A DNA stretch of 19,405 nucleotides from an uncultured Oscillospiraceae bacterium (GTDB taxonomy: Bacteria; Bacillota; Clostridia; Oscillospirales; Oscillospiraceae), in the NCBI GenBank assembly GCA_959022875.1, contig CAUFAM010000004.1:1-19405 (forward strand), given 5' to 3'. Under the pieces are notes generated by a model. That model saw nothing but the letters and a program-made list of their open reading frames with translations. It was not told the origin of the DNA and made no database searches. Positions 12,994 through 19,405 of this stretch are shown piece by piece. Position 1 is the stretch's first letter. Every line of letters begins with the position of its first letter. The position numbers and the translations under genes were made by a program.

Positions 12994-13094
12994 TGGCTTC
13001 CTACGCCCTTTCGCCCTCTTTCCGAAAGAAAGACGGGCAATTTTTTATGCCCGCCGTTCCTATTTAGTAAAAAGAAAGGGAAAAGATCTATTCG

Positions 13095-13108
13095 GAATGT
13101 CGATTCTG
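13095..13108 (-). repeat. Right inverted repeat (recombination site) of the invertible segment
   Basis: GAATGTCGATTCTG, exact reverse complement of 12851-12864. It ends 5 bp before the AAGGGGG ribosome binding site (13114-13120) of the 13127 gene. Confidence 0.85.
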
Positions 13109-13126
13109 CATAGAAGGGGGATACCT

Positions 13127-14263
13127 ATGCGTGAAAGCTTATACGACTTCTGTATACGGCAAGAACTGCAGCAGTTGCTGGATCAGTGGGTAGCAGAGGC
13201 CAATCTCCCTCTTACTCCGGCCAGTATCTCCCGCGGCAGCAAGCGTAAAGTCTGGTGGCAGTGTGAAAAAGGACACCGCTGGCAGGCAGCAGTACATGCC
13301 AGAACCGGTAATGGGACCGGTTGCCCGGTCTGTGCCGGTAAGGTTGCACAAGAGGGAGAAAACGATCTGGCTGCCCTTTTTCCGGAACTGGCACATCAAT
13401 GGCATCCAACGCGAAACGGCAACCTCTCTCCAACACAGGTTTTGCCCGGCAGTCACCGAACGGTCTGGTGGATATGTAAGAAAGGACATGAGTGGCGGGC
13501 GCAAATCAAATCTCGTGTGGCTGGCTGCGGCTGTCCGGTGTGCACTAACCGGGAGATACAACTTAATGAAAACGACTTTGCCAGTAAATTCCCAGTATTG
13601 GCCGATCAGTGGCATCCAACAAAAAATGAGAGCCTTACCCCGGAACAGGTTCCACCGGGTACCACTCGCAAGGTGTGGTGGCGCTGTGAAAAGGGGCATG
13701 AGTGGCAGGCATCCATAGCGTCCAGGACTTCCGGAGGAAACGGCTGCCCTGTCTGTGCTGGAAAAAAAGTGATTGCCGGTGAAAATGATTTGGCCAGCCA
13801 GTTTCCGGCTATTGCTGCCCAATGGCACCTTACCAAAAATGAAACACTGACCCCGCAGCAGGTCACGCCCAATTCCAACCGTAAGGTATGGTGGCGGTGT
13901 GAGAAAGGCCATGACTACCAGGCCACAATAAAGGCCCGTACCGTGAGCAGCAGCGGCTGTCCCTACTGTGCGGGACGAAAGGTGCTGCCCGGGTTCAACG
14001 ATCTGGCTACGCTGGCCCCTGACGTGGCCCAGCAGTGGCACCCTACGCTGAATGGTGCCCTGACACCCCAGATGGTAACCGTAGGTTCTCGCCGCAAGGT
14101 GTGGTGGGAATGTGATCAGGGTCATGTGTGGAAGGCTGTGATTTATCCCAGGACAGGGCTGAAAAAATGCGGCTGTCCGGTTTGCGCCGGAGTGGTCAAC
14201 GGAAAACGGCGGGTACGCTATGAAAAGATGCTGGCAGAAGTAAAGGAGGTCATGTTGGTGTGA
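13127..14263 (+). CDS. Protein of five tandem zinc-finger modules (DUF4379/zinc-ribbon type)
   Basis: The 378-residue protein is built of five modules of about 70 residues. Each has the core KVWWxCexGHxWxAxIxxR, then GCPvCag, and a linker of the type NDLAxxFPxLAxQWHPTxN with LTPxQV. Predicted zinc ligands are C46/H50/C66/C69, C117/H121/C136/C139, C187/H191/C207/C210, C258/H262/C278/C281 and C329/H333/C350/C353. The C-terminus is a basic helix. This is the DUF4379 (treble-clef-like) family, whose role is unknown, though some members are linked to nucleases. No nuclease domain is present here. The frame continues upstream to 12932, but that part lies in the invertible segment. AAGGGGG at 13114-13120 selects the ATG at 13127. 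No forward promoter is visible in the present orientation, so the gene is probably silent here and switched on by inversion. Confidence 0.85.
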   Translation: MRESLYDFCIRQELQQLLDQWVAEANLPLTPASISRGSKRKVWWQCEKGHRWQAAVHARTGNGTGCPVCAGKVAQEGENDLAALFPELAHQWHPTRNGNLSPTQVLPGSHRTVWWICKKGHEWRAQIKSRVAGCGCPVCTNREIQLNENDFASKFPVLADQWHPTKNESLTPEQVPPGTTRKVWWRCEKGHEWQASIASRTSGGNGCPVCAGKKVIAGENDLASQFPAIAAQWHLTKNETLTPQQVTPNSNRKVWWRCEKGHDYQATIKARTVSSSGCPYCAGRKVLPGFNDLATLAPDVAQQWHPTLNGALTPQMVTVGSRRKVWWECDQGHVWKAVIYPRTGLKKCGCPVCAGVVNGKRRVRYEKMLAEVKEVMLV

Positions 14264-14499
14264 TGGTAGAACAATCTCTGCTGGATTTGTTAGCTATTCA
14301 AATGAAATGTGAGTACTTATCCGATTTGCGGTTTTTGACTCAGGAGCAGCGACAATATCTGGCACATAAGCTGGAGTGCCTGACACCCCGAGAAGAAAAT
14401 ATCCGGGACTGGAATGATGCACTGGTGTATCTAACCGGCGCTCCACCGGAGAATACGGCCCAGACTGCAAAGGAACGACTTGTTTCTCTGTTATCTTAG
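14260..14499 (+). CDS. Small helical protein, translationally overlapped with the zinc-finger gene
   Basis: The 78-79-residue product begins VEQSLLDLLAIQMKCEYLSD after the initiator and is mostly helical and soluble, with one cysteine. I do not recognise a family. AAGGAGGT at 14243-14250, inside the end of the zinc-finger gene, lies 9 nt from a GTG at 14260 and 12 nt from an ATG at 14263. The ATG overlaps the upstream TGA as TGATG. Either start implies translational coupling, so the two proteins are probably made together and may act together. The residues MMVEQ or MVEQ at the start depend on this choice. It sits between the zinc-finger gene and the large secreted protein in the presumed phase-variable operon. 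Confidence 0.7.
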   Translation: MMVEQSLLDLLAIQMKCEYLSDLRFLTQEQRQYLAHKLECLTPREENIRDWNDALVYLTGAPPENTAQTAKERLVSLLS

Positions 14500-14514
14500 C
14501 CCTGCAGTGCAGGG
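14500..14514. other. Short palindrome between the 79-residue gene and the secreted-protein gene
   Basis: CCCTGCA-G-TGCAGGG follows the stop codon directly. No T-run follows it, and only 34 bp separate it from the next start codon, so it is more likely a processing or attenuating structure than a full terminator. Confidence 0.4.
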
Positions 14515-14548
14515 ATAGATAAAGCAACTTAAAGGAGGAGAAAATCAA

Positions 14549-17500
14549 ATGAAACGGCGAATATTGGCAACAATTCTGTGCTTGTGTGTGTTGATTGGAT
14601 TGTTTCCTGCAACAGCACTTGCGAGCGACGGAAATGAAACGCACCGGGATAGTTCCACTGAGACGTTATATGTCTATGCCGGTGAGGAATTTACCGTTAC
14701 CCTTCCTGAGGGGATGGAAGAAGAGGTCACCATCAGCGGCTATAACGATGCCAAAGACTGGTATGTGACCGATGGATTGGCCCTGCACTATGACGGCATC
14801 TACAATGCCGGCATGGGTGAGGCTCACAATAACAGAGCTGATACATGGGTGCAGCTGGTGAAGAATGTCGAAGGTGACCTGACCACCAGCGGCCAAACCT
14901 GGGATAGCGCTGGTTTGACCGTGAAAAGCATCGGGGTTAATAAGGCTGAGTTGTCTTCTCCCATTATGACAGGGGCAGCCGGCATGACCGTGGAGCAGGT
15001 CTTCTCCATTGCCAACGTGGAAGATGCCATGGGGCAACGCGGCGATTATTTTTCCCCGATTCAGGTACATATTTTAGATTTCAAAAGTGTGTTTGGCAAC
15101 GTCCGGCAGGACGGAACAACCCTGAATTATTATCAATTCGAAAATGGTAACGGTGCCAACACTGTCCTGAACATCGGAAAGCTGACAAACGACGATCTTG
15201 TGACCATGACCATGACGAGCAATGGCGAACAGACACGGGCGGTCTACCGTGACGGCGGCGAGAAAAAAACCCATACATTTAACGCCACCAGTGACTACAC
15301 CGCGCCAGAAAACGACCATTATTCCTTTGATGGCGTCAGCATTCCGGTAAACAAAGTCAAGGCTGAAGACTGGACATCTGAGAATAAGAATATGGTAACC
15401 CTTGAAAAGACCATCTACGGCCTGCGCGTGTATGACAGGGAGCTGACGGCCGATGAAGTTGCTCAGAACGCCGCCCTGGATCAGGTGCGCTTTGAGAAAG
15501 GCACTTATGTCACCCCCGGTACCGTGAATGGCCAGCCTCTGCTGGAGTACGACTATGACGCCGGCCAGCGATCCACTACGGTGTCCGTATCCGAAAGCTC
15601 TGTGGAACTGACCCTCAACGAGCAGACCGACGGGCGCATTCTCACCTTCACGGACGGCACCAATGACTTTACCCAGAAGGTCGTTGTGATGAGCGAAGAG
15701 GACGCGAGGGAAGCGGATGCTGTCATTGGTCAGATCAAAGCTCTTCCGGACGCCCAATCTGTGGCTGACAGCGACGAAGCTGCCATCAGCGCAGCCGTCG
15801 CCGCCTATGAACAGCTCGGCGACCAGCAAAAGAGCCGCGTGGGCGATGACCTGAAGGACAAGCTGGACGCCTGTGTTGCGGCACTGGACACACTGCTTGC
15901 CGGCAATAGAACCTATGCGCTGACCTACAATCTCAATGATGATGACGGTGTTCAGGCGGCTTTGCCCGATGGAACATTGGAAACGGTAACCGTTACCTAT
16001 AAGGGCGGCTCCTTCACTCTGGCGGTTCCCACCCGTACAAACTATACCTTCCTGGGCTGGTGGTATGGAAACACCCAGATCACCAACGGAAGCGGCGCCT
16101 CGCTGGGAGAGTGGACGATTTTGTCCGGCGGTGACATTCAAGCGCACTGGGAACGCACCGAAGGTCTGGGGACGGAGAGCAATCCCTATCCCATCTCCAG
16201 CGCGGAGCAGTGGTACGCACTGGCCCGGATTCTGCAAACCCGCCCCACCTCTGACAACGCCGTGAGCGATGCTCTCAAGCGGGATTATGCGGGCTTTGGT
16301 TATACAGAGGACTATGCCCAGGCTTATGTCGCCCTGCAAACAACCTACTATCAGCTGCAGCAGAACATTACGCTGACCCCGGAGGAGGGCTATTTCGGTG
16401 TCCCCAATTTCAAAGGAACGCTGGATGGCGGCAATCACACCGTAACCCTGGACTATGACGGCTTGGATGTCTATGTGACAGCGGCCACTCAGTTTGGCGG
16501 ACTGATCCAGAACACGGAGCACTGCGTGGTGAAAGACCTTATCCTGGGGGGAACTGTGAGCGGCACCTATACCGCCACAGCGGGACTGCATGACATCGGC
16601 CTTCTGATTGGCGCTACCCAGGAGACCAAGGACACCAATCCCACCATGCGCATCGAGAATGTGATCAGCAATGTGTCGGTTGACCTCACAATTGACGTGG
16701 ACGGTACAGCCACATCCTATCTGGGCACTATGATCGGCCGCTCCCACGCTCCTGCCACGACTGCTGAGACGGTGCTGGAGAACTGTGTCAACAACGGAGA
16801 CATTACCGTCACCTATTTGAACGCCAACGCCAATACAGGCCGTGTGGGCGGACTGATTGGTCACGCCTATGCCGGTACGGTCATGGATGGATGCAAGAAC
16901 TACGGCGATATTTCCCACCAGGGAGAATCTACGTTCTACATCGGCGGCATGGCCGGCAGCGGAAGCATAGAGTATCAGAACTGCGTTCAGGGCGGCAACA
17001 TTGAGAGTCTGCGTTCCGCGGTAGTTCCCTTCCAGGGCTTGACCGCGCCGGAGAGTGCCGGCAATGTGCTGGAGATCACCGTAACCGGAACTGCCGGTAC
17101 TTCTGTAACCTATGTTGGAGGGGAGACCAAGCAAATCGGTGAGGATGGAAAAGCTGTGTTCCAGATTCCTGTATTCCAGGAAAATGGTATTGTGGAGAAT
17201 AACGCGTTCTCCTACGACAACTATTTTACCGTGAATGGTACCAGACTGGACTTCTTTGCCCTCACCTCCAGAACATTCTCCGCAACTATCCGCGCCGAAG
17301 ATGCGGCCAATCTGGGCCTGCCCTTCCAAAGCGAGAGCGATGCGCTTGTCATCACCGAAGCTGAGCAAATGCTTACCCTGCAAAAGGCAATCAACGACGG
17401 CGATCAGCAGGCAATCGATGCCATCTTTGGCTCCAGAAATGTAAACGCTGAGAGCGTAGGTTATGAGGAAGCCCGGCTGGCGCTGCAAAGCGGATATTAT

Positions 17501-19405
17501 AAGCTGGGCAATGACATTGTGCTCAACGACAGCGATTACACGGGTATTGGCACAAAGGCCTTCCCCTTTGGCGGACACTTTGACGGCGATGGACACACCA
17601 TTACCTTTACTCTGACCGGAACCCCCACGGCCCAATATGTGGGCGTGTTCGGGTATGTCAATCCCATGGGCGGCTCCCAGCCGGAAATCAAATCCCTGAA
17701 CATCGTTTCCAACATTGATCTGGACTATTCTGCCAGAAACAACACCACCTACTACATCGGCAGTCTGGCCGGTGGTTTTGGCAACAGTGTGGTGGCGAAC
17801 GGCCTGTCTGACGTTGCGGTACAGGTCAACGGGATAGAGGTTACTACCAGCTACGGTGGCACCGATTCCGACACCTATTACGTGGGCGGTGTGATTGGGT
17901 ATGGTGAGGTTTCCAATGTAGATGTCACGGTAAATGGCCCCATCACCGCGGCAGGGAAGGGACTTTTCTATGCGGCAGGTGTAACGGGAGCTGGCTCCGT
18001 GCAGAACTGCACTGTGACCTTCCAGTCTGATCCGGCAAAGATTTCCGCCCAGTCCACAGATAAGGCCGGAACCTGCGCTGCGATCCTGAGTGCGTATACC
18101 TATGGAAATCTGACGTTTTCAAACGTGACCATTGAAAATAAGACGTCCGCAGCGGTACAAATCTGCGTGGAAGGCAGCAACACAGGATATGTCGGAGGCC
18201 TTGTGGGTTATATGCCCACCTCCACCGCCAATCAGGAATATTGGCTGACGGCGGACGGCACAGTTCAGGTCATCGGCGACTTTGAGGTCTCCTCTCCCGA
18301 AGGCTATGCGGGCGGCCTGGCAGGTAAACTCGGAAAAGGCTATTCTGCGGACATTGATGGCTTTGTCAACACCATGGATGTCTCCGGCAAATACGCCGGC
18401 GGCCTGTTTGGCGAGGTGAGCCCCGTGGGTGATCTGCAGAGCCTGTCCATCCAGAATTCCCTGAACCTGGGCGACATTGACGGTACAACCAGAGGCGGCG
18501 CACTGGTAGGTAACCTCAACATCATAAAACAGCCTGTTTTCAGCGGCAATGCGTATTTGGAGTCCAGCTGCGATCAGGCCATCGGCCAGGTTTCCAATAC
18601 CGGTATCGCGGTGACGGACAGCTTGGCTGCCGCCAAACTGGATCGCAGCGTGCTGACGGGTACACATACCTATACGGATACGGTGGAGCTTGTGGAGGGG
18701 ACGGTTCCCGGCGCCCTGACCCTTGCGCCGGCGGAATACTTCCGGGTACAGGATGACGGTACCCTGCAATTTACCAAGGCCGGGACGACATCTGCCGACC
18801 TGCTCTGGAACGGCAAGGTGTTCTTTACCAGCGATTCCATCACGGTGAATCCGCTGCTGATCACTTTTGGCGAGGGGTCTGCCGTTACAGGCGGGACCTC
18901 TGAAAACCCCGGCGGCATTATTACCAAAGCTTATGATGGCATGGCCCCCGATTACTTCGACCATGCAGCCTTCTATCCTGCCACCGTATCGGAAGATTCG
19001 GTTTCTGTGGTAGAGGGAAGCTCCCAGGTGATCCTGCACCCCGGTGTGGATGTGTGGTTTGACTGGACCATGGAAGGCGTGGCCAATGAGAGCCACAGCG
19101 TCCTTCCCATGGACGTGACCGGCCAGGAGGGCGTGCATGTTACGGTGCGCCTGACCAATGAAAACTACCGTTTCGTGACCAATACCGTCCCCAGTCCGTC
19201 CCTGGAAGTCTATGTTACGGTGGTAATCCACGCGGAGGCTACCCTGGCAGAGTCTAAGGTGAGCCTCAACGGCGTTGAGATCGATGCCATTACAAGCGCC
19301 ACCACGAACCTTCCCTATGATGGCCAGGGACAGGCTCCTGTTTCTGACCTGACCAGTCTGGAAGCGGAAGGAATTTCCAACTTTACCATCCACTTCCACC
19401 CCTAT
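14549..19405 (+). CDS. Large secreted surface protein with LamG, InlB-type repeat and Glug-like regions (3' end outside window)
   Basis: The frame is open for 1619 codons to the window edge, and I checked the phase at several points. A signal peptide (1-26, KRRILATILCLCVLIGLFPA then TALA) is followed by a LamG/concanavalin-like domain (about 185-305) ending IYGLRVYDRELTADEVAQNA. Next are a helical FIVAR-like spacer (about 390-452) and an InlB/Listeria-Bacteroides repeat (about 454-535, FLGWWYGNTQIT). Two long regions of Glug-type beta repeats follow, each opened by a 'SAEQWYALA'/'TEAEQMLTLQ' helix (about 543-828 and 929-1380; GGxxGxGHTIT-like turns). An Ig/MBG-like stretch follows to the edge (KAYDGMAPDYF). 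Such proteins are adhesins or glycan binders on the cell surface. The anchor should lie in the missing C-terminus. AAAGGAGGAG is 8 nt upstream of the ATG. It is probably transcribed from the invertible promoter. Confidence 0.85.
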   Translation, partial: MKRRILATILCLCVLIGLFPATALASDGNETHRDSSTETLYVYAGEEFTVTLPEGMEEEVTISGYNDAKDWYVTDGLALHYDGIYNAGMGEAHNNRADTWVQLVKNVEGDLTTSGQTWDSAGLTVKSIGVNKAELSSPIMTGAAGMTVEQVFSIANVEDAMGQRGDYFSPIQVHILDFKSVFGNVRQDGTTLNYYQFENGNGANTVLNIGKLTNDDLVTMTMTSNGEQTRAVYRDGGEKKTHTFNATSDYTAPENDHYSFDGVSIPVNKVKAEDWTSENKNMVTLEKTIYGLRVYDRELTADEVAQNAALDQVRFEKGTYVTPGTVNGQPLLEYDYDAGQRSTTVSVSESSVELTLNEQTDGRILTFTDGTNDFTQKVVVMSEEDAREADAVIGQIKALPDAQSVADSDEAAISAAVAAYEQLGDQQKSRVGDDLKDKLDACVAALDTLLAGNRTYALTYNLNDDDGVQAALPDGTLETVTVTYKGGSFTLAVPTRTNYTFLGWWYGNTQITNGSGASLGEWTILSGGDIQAHWERTEGLGTESNPYPISSAEQWYALARILQTRPTSDNAVSDALKRDYAGFGYTEDYAQAYVALQTTYYQLQQNITLTPEEGYFGVPNFKGTLDGGNHTVTLDYDGLDVYVTAATQFGGLIQNTEHCVVKDLILGGTVSGTYTATAGLHDIGLLIGATQETKDTNPTMRIENVISNVSVDLTIDVDGTATSYLGTMIGRSHAPATTAETVLENCVNNGDITVTYLNANANTGRVGGLIGHAYAGTVMDGCKNYGDISHQGESTFYIGGMAGSGSIEYQNCVQGGNIESLRSAVVPFQGLTAPESAGNVLEITVTGTAGTSVTYVGGETKQIGEDGKAVFQIPVFQENGIVENNAFSYDNYFTVNGTRLDFFALTSRTFSATIRAEDAANLGLPFQSESDALVITEAEQMLTLQKAINDGDQQAIDAIFGSRNVNAESVGYEEARLALQSGYYKLGNDIVLNDSDYTGIGTKAFPFGGHFDGDGHTITFTLTGTPTAQYVGVFGYVNPMGGSQPEIKSLNIVSNIDLDYSARNNTTYYIGSLAGGFGNSVVANGLSDVAVQVNGIEVTTSYGGTDSDTYYVGGVIGYGEVSNVDVTVNGPITAAGKGLFYAAGVTGAGSVQNCTVTFQSDPAKISAQSTDKAGTCAAILSAYTYGNLTFSNVTIENKTSAAVQICVEGSNTGYVGGLVGYMPTSTANQEYWLTADGTVQVIGDFEVSSPEGYAGGLAGKLGKGYSADIDGFVNTMDVSGKYAGGLFGEVSPVGDLQSLSIQNSLNLGDIDGTTRGGALVGNLNIIKQPVFSGNAYLESSCDQAIGQVSNTGIAVTDSLAAAKLDRSVLTGTHTYTDTVELVEGTVPGALTLAPAEYFRVQDDGTLQFTKAGTTSADLLWNGKVFFTSDSITVNPLLITFGEGSAVTGGTSENPGGIITKAYDGMAPDYFDHAAFYPATVSEDSVSVVEGSSQVILHPGVDVWFDWTMEGVANESHSVLPMDVTGQEGVHVTVRLTNENYRFVTNTVPSPSLEVYVTVVIHAEATLAESKVSLNGVEIDAITSATTNLPYDGQGQAPVSDLTSLEAEGISNFTIHFHPY

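Larger units (their letters stand above)
12865..13094. promoter_or_regulatory. Invertible promoter segment, OFF orientation
   Basis: About 230 bp are bounded by the 14-bp inverted repeats and lie between the recombinase and the 13127 gene. The only strong promoter found inside points left, away from the gene set. No comparable promoter was found on the + strand: TTGAAC to CATAAT is spaced 20 bp, too far. After inversion the promoter hexamers would lie at 13027-13032 and 13050-13055 facing right. The ribosome binding site and start codon of the 13127 gene are outside the segment and do not change. Inversion itself has to be shown experimentally or in reads. Confidence 0.8.

Noticed and set aside
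12932..13126. Upstream 65-codon extension of the zinc-finger gene
   Set aside because: It runs through the invertible segment and the right repeat. A good ribosome binding site precedes the ATG at 13127, and the extension has no module resembling the rest of the protein.
11824..14514. CAGTGCAGGG occurring near 11824 and again near 14505 as a direct repeat
   Set aside because: Ten bases without further flanking similarity is too short to call attachment sites. No duplication or excision structure accompanies it.
14863..14871. GAATGTCGA, a 9-bp match to the switch repeat core inside the secreted-protein gene
   Set aside because: Only 9 of 14 bases match, it sits in good coding sequence, and a 9-mer match is expected by chance more readily. 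It is not treated as a third recombination site.
15074..17635. An 853-codon antisense frame inside the large secreted protein gene, and another at 18119-19399
   Set aside because: The forward strand has a signal peptide, ribosome binding site and recognisable LamG/InlB/Glug features in one unbroken frame, while the antisense translations have none.

Overview
The window reads like chromosomal DNA of a gut Firmicute of the Oscillospiraceae/Ruminococcaceae type (Flavonifractor, Lawsonibacter or Intestinimonas-like). This is inferred from strong AGGAGG ribosome binding sites, SLH-domain surface proteins, a CIRCE-controlled Hsp20, an AsrC-like siroheme/ferredoxin protein and LamG/InlB/Glug-type secreted proteins. 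No rRNA, tRNA or CRISPR array was seen.

Layout. 1-2364: the start of a chromate-transporter-family gene (leftward, cut by the window edge) is divergent from a LysR regulator across an intergenic region carrying a 14/15-matching inverted repeat. An AsrC-like sulfite/nitrite reductase gene with its own promoter, leader hairpin and terminator follows. 2532-3050: a lone phage tail-fibre-like gene. 3086-8844: two divergent SLH cell-surface genes, a 1083-residue S-layer-type protein (leftward) and a 653-residue protein with three C-terminal repeats (rightward), separated by a 495-bp regulatory region with two good promoters, a TGTAACA operator cluster and an A/T palindrome. 8930-10229: a HAD phosphatase and a LysE-type exporter, convergent on a shared bidirectional terminator. 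10364-10920: an Hsp20 gene under a perfect CIRCE operator.

10921-19405 looks like an accessory region. It holds two small proteins (a DUF6809-like protein and a zinc-ribbon protein), a possible 52-codon ORF, a tyrosine recombinase (12002-12847), and then a three-gene set: a protein of five zinc-finger modules (13127-14263), a 79-residue protein translationally overlapped with it, and a very large secreted protein (14549 to beyond the window end) with LamG, InlB-repeat and Glug-like regions.

The main discovery lies between the recombinase and this gene set. A perfect 14-bp inverted repeat (12851-12864 and 13095-13108) encloses about 230 bp. Inside is a strong promoter (TTGCCT, 17 bp, TATAAT) that points left, away from the three genes. 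Inverting the segment would place that promoter about 65 nt upstream of the 13127 start codon. I read this as a recombinase-driven phase-variation switch, captured here in the OFF orientation, controlling a zinc-finger protein and a giant surface protein. An imperfect hairpin sits at the exact centre of the segment and would stay in place in both orientations.
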